Shown: piece by piece, positions 12,701-25,403 of the stretch
Layout: each line of letters opens with the position of its first letter
Position numbering within the stretch: the first letter of the stretch is position 1
Assembly: GCA_013399305.1 (NCBI GenBank)
Contig: VXAI01000049.1
Location: forward strand, 855,089 to 919,088
Length of the DNA: 64,000 nucleotides
Source of the DNA: Rostratula benghalensis
Taxonomy: Eukaryota; Chordata; Aves; Charadriiformes; Rostratulidae
Reading direction: 5' to 3'
Made by a program: the position numbers and the translations under genes
Notes under the pieces: generated by a model
Databases searched by the model: none
What the model saw: the letters and a program-made list of their open reading frames with translations, nothing else
Told to the model about the DNA's origin: nothing

Positions 12701-14774
12701 GTCTCCACGCTCTGCTACCTGGTAACTGCCTCGGCTCCAAGTTTCTGGGAGTATTCTGGTCTCGCAGACCTGAATGAGAACTTCATTTTCAGAAAGCGTT
12801 TGGAGAGTGGAACTGAGCCAGCCCTTCACAGAGGTATATGAAACACTTGCAAAAATTTGCAGCCTGTCTTAGTGTCCATTTGTGTTCTTGAGCAATGCAA
12901 GTCTGTTGCTCTTCTCTAGAGGTCATAAAAATGGAAAGTGATGGCAGTGGATACCTTGATTTTGCCTTTAATCCATGAAGACAGGATGTAGTCTGGTTTG
13001 GGTCAAAAGTTCCATCTGCTGGTGCCGTTGTCGATATTTGAGCCTGGGAAGGGGCAGCTACTACAACTACCTGGTTCTTTGCAGGTACACTCCTCTGCCC
13101 TGAGTTTGGAAACTTTAAAAAGTTAAGCAGAACTGTGGACAGTACCAATTGTTATTATGTACATGATAAAAGTGGAATTAGAGTAGAGTAAATTAAAGAT
13201 TAGAGTTAAATTATGGATTACTAGTTAATATCAAAGGTAAATAAGGTACAGCATAATTCCATTCTTTCAATCTTTCCTTGAAAAGTCCAGTTTATAATCC
13301 TAATTGGGTAGCAAACTTGAATTTTATACAACCCCTTGTATCATTTTATAGAGTGTTTCTCCTTGCAGATGTAGTGATGAAATACATATGTTTGGCTAGA
13401 GCTGCAGGGATGCTTCTCTCTTATCTTTACTAAATCAGTAGATTAATGTAAAAGAAATTCAGTTCCAAAAGAGCTGCTGTATTGATTTTCTGAAAGCAAA
13501 TTACAAGTTTTTAAGAATGCAGCATTCCCATGAAATAGTTTTGTACTTTATCCTGTGATTTTCATTTGTATCAGTTTTTACTCCAGTGTACAAAAATAAG
13601 AGCTTAATTTTTTACCTGCTCGTACAGGGAATTTTCACTGTCCTCTGTGATGATGGTGATGATTATCTCTAATTGCTCTTATGATTTTTTTTTCCTGCTA
13701 AATTTCCTTTTAGCAACCTGTTATATGACAGAAAAATCTAAGTGGCATGTTTGTTCATTTTAAGCAAAGATTATCTGGAGACTTCCTGAGGTGGTCCTCT
13801 GGTTGGAGTATATAAAATTGAAACTTCTTGCAATTAATTTTCTTTGAGAAGTTGCATTAAAATAAGGGTACAACTAAGCAGAAATTGTATGGTAATAAAC
13901 AGCATCTCTAAAATTCTTCAGCTGGGGTGTAATGGGTTTAGTTACTGTTTATGAAAGAGGTGGCCCAAATGTGTGGTGCAATAGTCAAAGACCTGGCAAA
14001 TCAGAGATCTTTTGAGAGCCCCTCATTTGTAGGGGCTGATGGTTTTGGAAGCCATCCTTCGGTTGGACTGGGTTTGAGTCTCAGACTAAAGAAATGTGTA
14101 GATTAATTTTGCAAGTCAAGAAGAATTTAAAAAGTAGCAAACATCAGCTACTTGGGAGGTTTGCAGAATTGGATGGTTCTACCTGGACACCTGTACCTTC
14201 ATTTTAGAGGTCTTGCTTATTTGTATTAGTGGCATGATTTCCTGAGAGTTGCTGAACTCTGAAATGTACTGTGAAGATGTGCTGCTTGGTTATAAGGCAG
14301 ATGGAGAGCAAAAATCCTATTCTCAAGTTCCATTGCTGCTGTTTCCTAATGTGTCCTAAGACAGGTGAATAATTTTGTGCAACTGAAGTGCAGATAAAAC
14401 CCAGTATATATAGCTTTGCCTTTCTGTGTAGCATGGGTACATTTGTTGTTGGAGTTAAACTTTGAAGCAGGTGGCTTTAGGTGCAGTGAAAGTTTTCTTC
14501 AAAGCTTGTTTTCCAAAGTATTCTTCTATTCTTCCCACTTCAGCTGCTTAATACTCACAGTAGGATTTTATTTTTCTGTGCTTGTGCATCAAATGGGTAA
14601 TTAAGTGTTTTGTCTGGATGAAAAAAAAAAAAAAAAGGAAAAATAAAACATTTCTTTTTCTTGTAAAGTGAACTTTAAAAAAGGATCTGGGAGATCTGTG
14701 AGGCTCCTTTAGCATCACAGAACCCCGAGGCTCAGTGTCGCTGTGTTTACCCTTGGCCTAACGTATCAAAACCT

Positions 14775-15020
14775 TGTAATGGTGCACTGGTTTGAGAGGT
14801 GTGGGATGGGGTCTGACTGGCTGGGAAGTGCATCTGTTGAAAAGGACTGGTGGGTCCTGGTGGGTAATAACATAAATCAACATCCAAGAGCAACTTCATG
14901 GAGGGCCAGGAAGATGGTCAGCCCCCAGTGCTCTTGCCCTGCAAGCTTGAGGGAGGGGGGCTTGTCCAGCCTGGAGAAGGAAGGACTTCAGGGGGCTTGG
15001 CAGTTGCCCCAGTACCTGTG
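14775..15020 (+). mobile_element. CR1 LINE fragment, sense, internally deleted
   Basis: Degraded sense CR1. GAAAAGGACTGGTGGGTCCT corresponds to the GGGACCTGGGGGT region, and AACATCCAAGAGCAACTTCA and GGCCAGGAAGATGGTCA to the 'CATGAGCCAGCA...GGCCAAGAAGGCCAATGG' region. GTCCAGCCTGGAGAAGGAAG and CCCAGTACCTGTGAGGAGAT come from farther 3' with several hundred bases missing between. It abuts an antisense CR1 tail at 15033. Confidence 0.75.
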
Positions 15021-15032
15021 AGGAGATGGAGC

Positions 15033-15150
15033 CACAGAATCCTTATGGTTGGAAAGGACCTCTGAGAGCACCAAGTCCAACCATACACAAAACCACTCCC
15101 TACAGTCTCGGCCACTACAGCACGCCCTGAAGTGCCACATCTACACGTTT
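15033..15150 (-). mobile_element. Short CR1 3' end, antisense
   Basis: CACAGAATCCTTATGGTTGG, AAAGGACCTCTGAGAGCACC and AAGTCCAACCATACACAAAA are an inverted CR1 3' end of only about 120 bp. It lies tail-inward against the sense fragment just upstream, so two separate insertions or a rearranged one are possible. Confidence 0.8.
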
Positions 15151-16163
15151 CTCTTGACTCTTCAGAAGAATTCATCCAGAGGAAGGTAGCTCGAGCACCA
15201 GAATTTTCTAGAAACCCTGTTACTTTTGACACATAGGAAACCAAATCACAGTAATTTAGCATGAACTCAGAGGTGTAAAGTAGTTATCCTAAAAAATAAA
15301 ACTTTGCTGTGCGCAGCATTCATGGACAAATGTTTCTTGATGGACACTTAACTTAGGTAGGCATTAATTAATGCATTCTTCAGTTCCTTTTTTTCCTCTA
15401 GTTAGATGGCAGTTTCTCATTGTATGGAGGCTGAAGTGCCCATGTGTGAGAGGAATGGGGAGTATGGGGAACTTTAAAATCATAGAGTGAATAATTTACT
15501 ACTTTTTAAAGTCCTAGTTCCTATCTAAATCTTTGTGACATGTAACGGTACCCAAAATGTTTGTGTGCGGTAAGGTATTTCGGAGTCTACATTTGAGACA
15601 CTAGAAAAAGTATCTCATTTTCAGAGGATGAATATTCTAGTTATGAAAATGAAGCCCTTTAAAGTGTCCAAACCCCTCCTGCTAATCACCATCTGTATTG
15701 TAATAAATTAAGCATTGACTGTTTAGTGCAATCTGAGAATAGGAAGTGTGAGAATCATCACGGTAGTGATTCACATCAGTACTATGAGAGAGCAGCCTAA
15801 TCAATTTGCTTTGTTTTGGGGGGGGGATGACGGGGGGGACAGGACCCAAACACTAAAAATGAAAAGAACTTGCCATTGTCTTCCAGAACCAAAGACTTCA
15901 CTGTCAGTGAGATCTACCCCAGACATTGAAAGGGACAAATAGATTGAAAAGAAAGTAACACCACTTTTATGTCTCGGTGCATTTCAAAGCAGCTGTATTC
16001 TTACCAAAGTATTTTATAACTGCATCAATTCGTTAATCAGAAATAATTAGCTTTTCTGGGTTTAGAGATACCAGTCACAGAATCTCTAGAAAATATGGAC
16101 CAGGATTTCTTACATCTGGTAAAAACATGGTTCTACCTCTCTGGAAATGGACCTTTCCCTCTA

Positions 16164-16183
16164 TTTTTTTTTTTTTTTTTTTT
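16164..16183. repeat. Poly-T tract (20 T)
   Basis: Uninterrupted run of 20 T. Similar mononucleotide runs lie at 2223-2238 (A), 14621-14636 (A), 28962-28978 (A), 53944-53960 (A) and 61591-61620 (T with two C). None has a recognisable retrogene or SINE body beside it. Confidence 0.95.
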
Positions 16184-17552
16184 GTTGCATTAGTTAATAG
16201 AAACCCTCCTTGAAGAAGGATACTCATCAAAGAATGTTTTATGAAACAGAAAAACAGTACTTATAAACCCTGTTGGATTCCAAGAGTTATTACATTTTAC
16301 ATCATATACAGTTTATTTTTCCAGATGCCACAGTTCAAAATAATGTATTTTTAATACTACTTGTAGGATTCTACAGATTCATAACAGCACGTGACATGTT
16401 AATATCCTCTGTGACATCCTACTGGTCATATCCAACTGTGATAAACAGTTGTAGATGCTATTAAAGTGACATCTATTATAAAAATAAGGATAATGCAAAA
16501 GGATACAAACAATCCTTTAAATTTGTGAAGACTGTTACAAATCTTGGATGTTAATTTGAAGGAAAAAGTACATGCTAATGCTAAGTTTATGCCTTCAGTT
16601 AATAGTCCTTTATTCCTTCAGGAAAAAAAATCAACCATCTATACTTTAAATGAATTTAATGAACTGCAAAGACTGACATTTTCACTATAAAAGTCACACT
16701 TCATTTAATGAAGTAGTTAAATATTGATGCTATATTAAAATACAGGCTGAATAAAAATGGCAATATGGTTTTCAAAATAGGAATTTGAGCTGTTTTTTTC
16801 TTGTTATATTGAAAATTTCATGAACTGAGAAAAGGGAAATACAGCAGAATATCTCCATAATAAACACAAAGCACTTTGTTGAAATAACATTAAAGTTGAA
16901 AGAGACAAACCCGTAAAAGCAAGGAAATGAAGTCACTGTACCCCTAACTCAGCCTCTTTGTGTAAAGCTCGGCATCGCTTAAACAAATGGATCCAACGCT
17001 ATCAGCATTCCACGTGCAATATTTTCTCAAATTCTTGAAAACCAAGACAGATTGTAACCCTGTGCTGCAGGTGGCACATAAAAAGACCTAGCCATGTGTT
17101 TACCCAGGATGAATAGTTATATCATGATATTGTTTGATCTTAATTCAAAGTCGTTGTGGTTTAAGAGCTATGATTTCAACGGCTATATTCCGGCAAAGCT
17201 ATGTTGCTTGTGCTGTGGCTTCCACGCGTTTCCAGTGATAAAATTTGAATTTTCAACTTCATTTTTATATCAGCACTTTCACCATAACAACATAATATTG
17301 GCAGTGGATAACTGGAATATTGTCGACAAACATGGCTGAGGTTTTTCCCAGCTCTAATATCTATATGATGGTAAAGGGAAACGAAAATAGGAATGAACCT
17401 TACCATAGGTGTGAGAGGGAGCAATGGCTGAGTGGTGATATGATTGGCATCCCTTTGATGGATTGAATTATGCTGTACTGTACTTCATAAAGCTGCACTA
17501 ATTCTGACATCAGGCTTCTGTGTACAGTAAAATACTGAGAATGACATTTTTG

Positions 17553-17612
17553 GCCCGTTGAAGTCAGTGGCAAAACTCCTATTAATTTCAGCCCTCTGTG
17601 ATTTCATTCTTG
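17553..17612 (-). repeat. Ancient GAAGTCAATGGGAG-type repeat remnant
   Basis: GTTGAAGTCAGTGGCAAAAC followed by TCCTATTAATTTCAGCCCTC shows the same two-part core as the copy near 0.6 kb. Confidence 0.4.
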
Positions 17613-19817
17613 GTGGCTGACTTGTAAAACAATGGCAAATTGATTTAGGTGGTTTTTTTTCCCCCTTGGGAAAGATCTCTGCTCCATGTAAAATGATTTG
17701 TCTTTTGACTTTCCTGCTCTTACTGTGAAAACATCAATTTTACTTCAGGATAAATATAGTCTAATTTCTTTCCCCTAACTATTATCATGTAAACATCAAA
17801 GATGATGGAAGAAGGTGGAGGTATTTTGAAGGTGGTAGGTTGTGTACACAGTTATATATGCAATTGCTAATAGAAACCAATGAATGATAAAGAATGCAGC
17901 TTTTCTGTGGAATGCAAACAAGCAATTTCTGTAACTAGAAGCTCTCAGATGTGGTCTTTACACATGTTGGTGGAAATGTGGTTTGGGTGTTTAGCTTTTT
18001 TCCCCTTATACGCAATCAGTTTTTCTTTAAGACAGCAGCAACAAAAAACCCCCCAAAACATTGGAATCTGAAGAACTAATTATATAAATGTATTTCCATT
18101 TGGAAGATCTGCAGTATTTGTGTTTATGGTGAGGATCCTTGAAATTCTTCCTGAGATGCTAGATCAGATCTATTTGCATAGTTAGGTCTCCTGGTTTTTT
18201 GCCACAGCAAGCACTGAAATGATCCTTAACAGAACATAACATTTTGTAGGGTATTATGTAAAATCACCAAAATTTACCCAGAATCAATGGAGCGTTGCAG
18301 ATCTTCTTCCTCTTCTAGACATCTCTCCAGAGCAAGGAAGGAAATGGATGTCGAGTAACTCCATGCTGTCCGTGGCCCTGAACCAGTGCAGGTTCTGCAG
18401 CGGCTCTCCCTCGCGGCTCTGCTCTCTGCCCAAGGCAGTGGCACCACTGAACAGAAAAAGATAAGGCATAACCCAAAGAGAAGAGCTTGCTGGCGTGTTT
18501 TGCAATCTCTTTCCTTACCTGGGTAAAGCTTTAAAGAAAGACTTGCAAATGTACCTGAAGAGGTGTTTCTGTACCGCAGATATTCAGTAGTTACGTATCA
18601 GAGTGCCAACATTAAACCCGTAGCAGTGCTGCTGTCTTTAACAGTAGTATAGGGAAAAATGTTTTATTAAACACTAATTTCACTAGTTATTTAAGAAGTA
18701 GCTGGCTTTGCACACATTAATCTCTTTTTCTTTTTAATTCAGGGTTGATGGTCTAGGCCTTACACATTGTATTTGTGAATAGGGCACTCAATAACTATGC
18801 AAAATATCTATTTCTCCCATGGGAATCTGTGCTTTGATATATTCTGATCCTTATTAAATTTAAACAGGATCAAATTTATACAGCTTTGGCAGAGATTTAT
18901 TAAAATACACCGAGTGGACAGCTTGTGGGAGTGCAGTGTGCTGTAATAACATATGCCTCTTACCAGAGAATAGTAATTATTGAGAATCAAATAAATCTGT
19001 AGGAGGTTAAGTATATATGGAAAAGATATCAATTGTAGTTTCCTACAACCAGACAGAAGTACCGTCTGAAGATTTGTTACTGTATAAAGAAATGAAACAC
19101 CCCTATAAACCCCTAAATATTCAAAATGTCATTTACCAACAAAGCTAATATTCATCCAGTCTTCAAAAAATGTTAATGGCATTTGCTCAGTAGCATTAAT
19201 TTAGTTGTTTAGTGCTCTTTGTCTGCATAAGCAGCTATTCACATTTATACCAAAGATTTATTAAACCTAATGGAAAACTATTTTTGTTACAAAGTTTTGC
19301 AAGTTTCTTAATCAGGATCATTGCATCCTTGGGAAGGAAAATACAAACTAGTGCTTGCACAGTAACCAGAGGATTTTTTCTTTTAAAGTGAAATATATAT
19401 TATATAAGGTACATCAATCATCCAATATTCAAGAATAGTCTGTTTAAGATTTGATATTTTAACATTTTTAATTATTGTATGTGGTACCTTCATTAGCACA
19501 AGAATTGTAAAATTGATAGGTGGGCCAGGGAAAGTAGTAACTTCTGGTGTAGGTGGTTTGGATGAAGCTTCTGTATCTTCTGTTACAATTCTTTGGAATT
19601 TTGAAGCTTGAGACATGTCAGTATGGTAAGTTTGTCAGTAAACGTGGGAATAAAAAAAGACAAATAAACCATCAGTGAGTTGGTGGGAAGGCAGTGAGGT
19701 ATATCCCTGTCTTCTGCGCTCCTGGCAAAAAGATCCATGGTTCCATGCTAAAAGAGAGGAGGGTTTGGAGCAATATATCCTCCAAGTTCATCAATTTGGG
19801 CAGGTTGTGCTGTGCTC

Positions 19818-19905
19818 TCAGGGAACGTGCCAGAGACAGTTGGGTGGTTCTGGATCTTTTGTGGTTTCAGGGAACATGGCAGAGACGGTTGGGTGGTTCT
19901 GGATC
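19818..19905 (+). repeat. Two-copy 49-bp tandem duplication
   Basis: TCAGGGAACGTGCCAGAGAC at 19818 and TCAGGGAACATGGCAGAGAC at 19867 start two copies with a 49-bp period. Over the 39 shared bases, 36 are identical, including GTTGGGTGGTTCTGGATC at the end of each. It is a local duplication, with no known repeat family recognised. Confidence 0.85.
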
Positions 19906-20774
19906 ATTCCTATTTTGGATCTTCCAAAAAATTTTCTTTGGAAAGTCAAAAAAAGAGGTCTCTTCACACACCACACTGGTTCCTTCAGCTATGTATGGAG
20001 TTCTCCATCAGTCTTCTCTACCGATCACTTCAATCTGAAATAGAGTTGGTTTGGAAGCAGTAGTTAAAAATCTGTAAATTTTGTGCAGTAATTTGTAATT
20101 AGCCATTACTGTGATTTTATTTTTTTTTATATTTTTTTATGGGTTCAGGATGTGTGAAAGTTAGCAGTACCCCATAGACTGTCTGTCGTGTACGTGCACC
20201 ACCCAGCACTAACATCACCTTCGGCTTTGCTGGAGAAGGTTGCAGCGAGTAGGACTTCATTGGGGCCACTCCGCCTGCGGTTCTCCCTGTGGCACGACTG
20301 GAGTAATTTCAGCAGGAAATATATTTCTCAGGGCTTATGGTAGTGAGAAGGTGACTTTTTAAAGTAAATGCGTTTAGACAGAGCTTGTATTTGGTTTAAA
20401 ACTAGGGCCATCAGAACACCTCTGCATTTTGTAGTGAGTATCTACTGAAAGCTGTCTAGTTTCTCGGTGAGAAAAGATACTAATTGTGGTAAGAGTCTTT
20501 ATGGTTAAACTGTTGTACCCTTTTTAAAGATGTCATGTGAATGTGATACAAATTTACTTCACTCCTTATCAAATTGGTAGCAATTCTTTTATGAGTTTTT
20601 TTGTCTTAGCAGTCTTTGTTCCTCTTATGGCTCCAAATAGTTCAAGGTTTTTCTGCGTAAACTAATGAAACCTGATCATTTCAAGCTGGCAAGTGGATTC
20701 TCTTAAAATAATGTATGTTCTGTTTCTGTCCTTTATTATAAGAGAAGAAACACTGTGTATTTGTTAAGATAAAA

Positions 20775-20955
20775 GTCAGGGCATTTGGGTTCCAATCCCA
20801 TTTCAGTTATTACATTGCTGTATGACCTTGGGCAAGCCGTTTATTGTGCCTGTCCCTCCCCGACTTTTTCTATATAAATAGAGATGATAATATATAGGGA
20901 CCTCCTGGTAGTGCTTAATTCATTGCTATCTGTGGAGGGCTCTGGGAGACCTGCC
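20775..20955 (+). mobile_element. MIR-type SINE relic, sense
   Basis: GGGTTCCAATCCCATTTCAG (tRNA-like B-box part), TATGACCTTGGGCAAGCCGT (MIR core), ATAAATAGAGATGATAATAT and a GGGCTCTGGGAGA-like tail follow one another in MIR order. It is the best preserved MIR-like copy in the window. Confidence 0.8.
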
Positions 20956-21916
20956 TAGGCACTACTCCAGATGTTACAGACACTCACACACATTATGACT
21001 GGGCAGAATATCTGTTGTATATTAAGCATATACATGTATATAATGTGTATCAGCATGATTGACTACCGTCCTGTACAATTACAGTTTATATTAATGAGTC
21101 CTCTTGTGACAATTCTGACGTTTTTGTTCTCAGTTATGATTATAGTGCAATAAAGATGTAAGATGTAGAAGCAAATTCTTTCCTCTTAAGTCCATAGATG
21201 TTTGGACTCAGAATGTCTATTTCTGTGATAGTCAGGATTATTATTTTTTTTAAAGTAGGTACACTGTAACAATATACACAAGGATATGAATATATAGGGG
21301 GTTACTAGAAACTGATAAATGCTGCTAAAAAGAGGAATTGCAAAGACAAATCACTAGAATAGCAATCTGCTTACATCTTTATGTAGATATCAATACTCTA
21401 TGGTAGATAGCTGCCCAATTGTCCTAAATTTTGATATTTAAGGCTGAATGGAATCCACTAAATGTGAAACAAAATCGGGAATCTCATGTGCTGCAGCTCT
21501 AAGAACACCTTCATCTCACCTGTTAAATATTTCTAGGTCACGCTTTTCATTTTTTAAGGCAATTAAAGAAAACTTGATGTTTTGCAACTGATTCCTGTTA
21601 TGTTTTCTTGGGAATATACTGATTTCCTTTGGTGCACGGTAGATTAAGGAGTCCTTTATTTATAGACAGACATAAGACAGTTTCAAGTTTAAGCACAAGA
21701 AATTTTCTTGTTAAAAAAAAGCTTTATTTGTTGATGGAGACTAGCCACATTGTGCTGGTTTGTGTTTACTTTTATTAAATCTGATCTGTGGTACAAAAGT
21801 TGTAACTCTTTGGGGGCTTTAAAGTCTTTTTTAAGGGCAATAATCTCATGAAATTATTTCCTCTTTTAATGTCTCAAATCAAACGTATTGTGACAGGCTA
21901 TTGAGCTGTAAATTTA

Positions 21917-22490
21917 TTCATAGAATCTTAAAGACCATCGAGTTCCAGCGCCGCTGCCATGGGCAGGGTCACCTCTCGCTAGACCAGGTTGCTCAATCCT
22001 GGCCTTGAACCTCTAAGGATGGGGCACTTACAGCTTGTCTGGGCAACCTGAGCTGTTGTCTTGCCACCATCACAGTAAAGAATTTCTTCCTACTTCCTAA
22101 TATCTAATCTAAATCTCCCCTGTTACAGTTTAAAACCATTACCAGTCGTTCAATTGCTACACTCCCTGGTAAAAGAGTCCTTCCCCAGCTTTCCTGTAGC
22201 TCCTTTAGGTACTGGAAAGGGCTGTGAGGTCTCCCCAGAGTCTTCTCCAGGCTGAACAACCCCAGCTCTCTCAGCCTGTCTTCACAGGAGAGTGCTCCAA
22301 CAGGTCCACATCCTTCTTATGTTGGGGGGCCCCAGAGCTGGATGCAGGACTCCAGGTGGGGTCTCACCAGAGTGGAGCAGAGGGGCAGAGTCACCTCCCT
22401 TGACCTGCTGGTCACACAGCTTTCGATGCTGCCATTGCTGGGTCCTGTTGCCCTTTTCATCAACCAACACCCCCAAGTCTGTCTGTCTCG
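21917..22490 (-). mobile_element. CR1 LINE fragment, antisense
   Basis: Inverted CR1 with the tail TTCATAGAATCTTAAAGACC, the CCGCTGCCATGGGCAGGGTC and CTAGACCAGGTTGCTCAATC blocks, TTCTTCCTAATATCTAAT-like sequence, CAACCCCAGCTCTCTCAGCC, GGACTCCAGGTGGGGTCTCA, and a final TTCATCAACCAACACCCCCA segment. Small internal deletions and many substitutions show that it is old. Confidence 0.93.
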
Positions 22491-23960
22491 TTCATCACAG
22501 TAAATCAAGGTGGCACAGAGGCTTATAAAAGATCATCAGTTGTATTGGTGTTGTCACTTGCTTCTGACTTTGAATTGGTGCTACTGTCTGTGTGCTTTAC
22601 TATAGTCCCTGATAGAGAGGAAGATTATTTACTGTATTGAGGGGTTTATTAAGGATTTTAAAAAATTTGCTTTTTTGTACTAAAATTTCCCCTTGACTTG
22701 CAATATTTGGATGTTTTACATAATGCAACAATAAAATTTGTTTGCAGATGTAAAACAAGAGGTAATATTTACGTAATTTATCTTATTTATGCTTTTTATA
22801 AAAAGCAGCATAAGCTAAAGGTAGCCTTGTAGTATTTGAAGACAGGTAAATAATTGTTCTAAAATGTCAGTGGCTGTGGCATTCCAAAAACACTGACTTT
22901 GTCTTGAATGACGTCTGTTTCCTCCTAGAGTCACGTTGATTAATTAATAACATTCAGGTAGGAAAAGTTTTAATTTGAAGATAAAGTCTGAGGTACAAGG
23001 TATTTATTGCACCAAAGATAACATGCTAATTAAGAGGTTCACACAGAGTTGTCTTAAGGTTAACAGCGTGCATGGGAATACTTGGGATAAAACCCGAAGT
23101 GCAATCTAGGATCTGAATGCTGTATTTTTGCGAAGGTAGCATCTTTCCTGCTTTGTGACTTTGTTTTTCTGGGGAAGAACTCCTTGTGCAATGTTTCTTT
23201 GGCAGTAAATGTAGTTCGATAAGAAAACAGACATTGTCAGGCAAAGATTTGGAAGAGGATAAATAGTTCTGCATTCAGTATTAGTTCCAAATGCAGTTGC
23301 AAAGATCGTGTCAAAACAAATGTCTTCAAAGTCACAGTTCAGAAGAGGAAGCAAAACGCATACCTCTCTCATCTTTTAAAACAAGGAGGTTGTTTCCACT
23401 TGCTAGGTGCTTCGTTTTTCAAGAGCGGAATGGGGCACAGTGTAAGCAAGGGCATTGATAAAAGCCTTAAATACCAGTGCCCACAGTTTATGTGATGATC
23501 TGGAGTCTGTCTCCTGGGCCAGATTCCATCCCTTCTCTTAGCAAAAATGGAAAGGAGAAAAATGCAACTCCTGTGATTTATTCTATTGCAGTGCAATTTT
23601 CCAGCACAGCGGTTTCTACTTCCTGAGTCCTCAGCAACCTTTCTGGAGCTTCACTGCCCCCTTACCTAGCTCACAGGAGTGAAGCAAAAGCTGCTGGCTC
23701 TGGAGAGCGTTGGCATTCATCTCCAGGGGGGCTGCACATCAGCACTGGCTTCAGGCTTGGTGAGATCGGTCTGCCACTTGGGCCATGAGCAATATAAATA
23801 AATAGCATATATAATGCAAATGTCATAGTTTAAGATACAAAGATTACCTCACATTGAATGTTCATGACATTTTATGCATTCTCCATGCAGGGCTATGCAG
23901 TGGAATATACTTCCTAGACAAAATGAAACCAAGAACTTCACACCAGAATAGCACCTGGTT

Positions 23961-24689
23961 AAATGGTCCAGATGGAGAGCAGTGACAAGTGGTGTTCCCT
24001 CAAGGGCCCATACTGTTTACCATTGTTATCAATGATATAGACAGAGGGATTGAGTGCACCATCAGCAGGTTTGCAGATGACAACAAGCTGTGTGGTGTTG
24101 TCGTTACACCAGAGGGATGGGATGTCATCTAGAGGGACCTGAACAGGCTGGAAAGGTGGGCCCAGGTGAACCTCGTGAGGTTCAACAAGAGCAAGTGTAA
24201 GGTTCTGCACCTGGGCCAGAACAATCCTCACTCTCCATACAGACTGGGGGATGAGGTGTTAGAAAGCAGCCCTGAGGAAAGGGACTTGGGGGTGCTGATG
24301 GATGAGAAGCTGAACAGGAGCAGGCAGGGTGCACGTGCAGCCCAGAAGGCCAATCCCATCCTGGGCTGCATCAAAAAATGTGTTGCCAGCAGATCCAGAG
24401 AGGTGATTCTGGCACTTTGCTGTGATGAGACCTCTCCTGGAGTCCTGTGGGCAGGTCTGGAGCCCTCAGTAGAGGAAGGACATGGAACATGGACCTGATG
24501 GAGCGGTTCCAGAGGAGGGCCACAAAAATGATCAAGGGGTTAGAGCACCTTGGCTCCGAGGACAGGCTGAGGGAGCTGGGGTTGTTCAGCCTGGAGCAGA
24601 GGAGGCTCTGGGGAGACCTCAGAGCAGCCTTCCAGTACCTGAAGGGGCTACAGGAAGGCTGGGGAGGGTCAGTTGACAAAGGCCTGCAG
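23961..24689 (+). mobile_element. CR1 LINE with reverse-transcriptase remnant, sense, cut by assembly gap
   Basis: This is the longest CR1 piece here. Its first part encodes the palm end of the ORF2 reverse transcriptase. A catalytic-box FADD is at 24070-24081, preceded by an ILFTIVINDID-like segment and followed by RLERWAQVNL, KCKVLHLG and ERDLGVLMDEKLN. An in-frame TAG at 24130-24132, apparently from CAG, and a lost upstream part make it inactive. The 3' part matches the CR1 at 3473-4020, including CCTCAGTAGAGGAAGGACAT. It runs into the N-run at 24690, so its 3' tail is not visible. Confidence 0.95.
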
Positions 24690-25403
24690 NNNNNNNNNNN
24701 NNNNNNNNNNNNNNNNNNNNNNNNNNNNNNNNNNNNNNNNNNNNNNNNNNNNNNNNNNNNNNNNNNNNNNNNNNNNNNNNNNNNNNNNNNNNNNNNNNNN
24801 NNNNNNNNNNNNNNNNNNNNNNNNNNNNNNNNNNNNNNNNNNNNNNNNNNNNNNNNNNNNNNNNNNNNNNNNNNNNNNNNNNNNNNNNNNNNNNNNNNNN
24901 NNNNNNNNNNNNNNNNNNNNNNNNNNNNNNNNNNNNNNNNNNNNNNNNNNNNNNNNNNNNNNNNNNNNNNNNNNNNNNNNNNNNNNNNNNNNNNNNNNNN
25001 NNNNNNNNNNNNNNNNNNNNNNNNNNNNNNNNNNNNNNNNNNNNNNNNNNNNNNNNNNNNNNNNNNNNNNNNNNNNNNNNNNNNNNNNNNNNNNNNNNNN
25101 NNNNNNNNNNNNNNNNNNNNNNNNNNNNNNNNNNNNNNNNNNNNNNNNNNNNNNNNNNNNNNNNNNNNNNNNNNNNNNNNNNNNNNNNNNNNNNNNNNNN
25201 NNNNNNNNNNNNNNNNNNNNNNNNNNNNNNNNNNNNNNNNNNNNNNNNNNNNNNNNNNNNNNNNNNNNNNNNNNNNNNNNNNNNNNNNNNNNNNNNNNNN
25301 NNNNNNNNNNNNNNNNNNNNNNNNNNNNNNNNNNNNNNNNNNNNNNNNNNNNNNNNNNNNNNNNNNNNNNNNNNNNNNNNNNNNNNNNNNNNNNNNNNNN
25401 NNN
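24690..25403. other. Assembly gap (714 N)
   Basis: A run of N that interrupts a CR1 copy. The right edge begins with a run of 12 A. The CR1 3' tail and whatever follows it are missing. The gap length may be only an estimate. Confidence 0.99.

Larger units (their letters stand above)
4721..14774. other. Non-coding intron 1 stretch without recognisable TEs
   Basis: Ten kilobases with no CR1, LTR or MIR that I can identify. Content seen: the 72-bp inverted repeat pair with its hairpin, the CpG cluster near 9.75 kb, T/G-rich runs (7080-7140, 9620-9690) and an A-rich run (11228-11280). A GC-richer segment at 8.34-9.03 kb has open frames on both strands but no recognisable protein. Nothing else is supported. 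Confidence 0.7.
15151..21916. other. Non-coding intron 1 stretch
   Basis: AT-rich DNA containing the MIR relic at 20.8 kb, the 49-bp duplication at 19.8 kb, the poly-T tract and an ancient repeat remnant at 17.55 kb. A G-run pair is at 15818-15838 (nine G, ATGAC, seven G). No coding signal is recognised. Confidence 0.7.

Noticed and set aside
20775..20800. tRNA-like B-box (GGGTTCCAATCCC)
   Set aside because: It is the tRNA-derived head of a MIR SINE, followed by the MIR core, and no cloverleaf is present.
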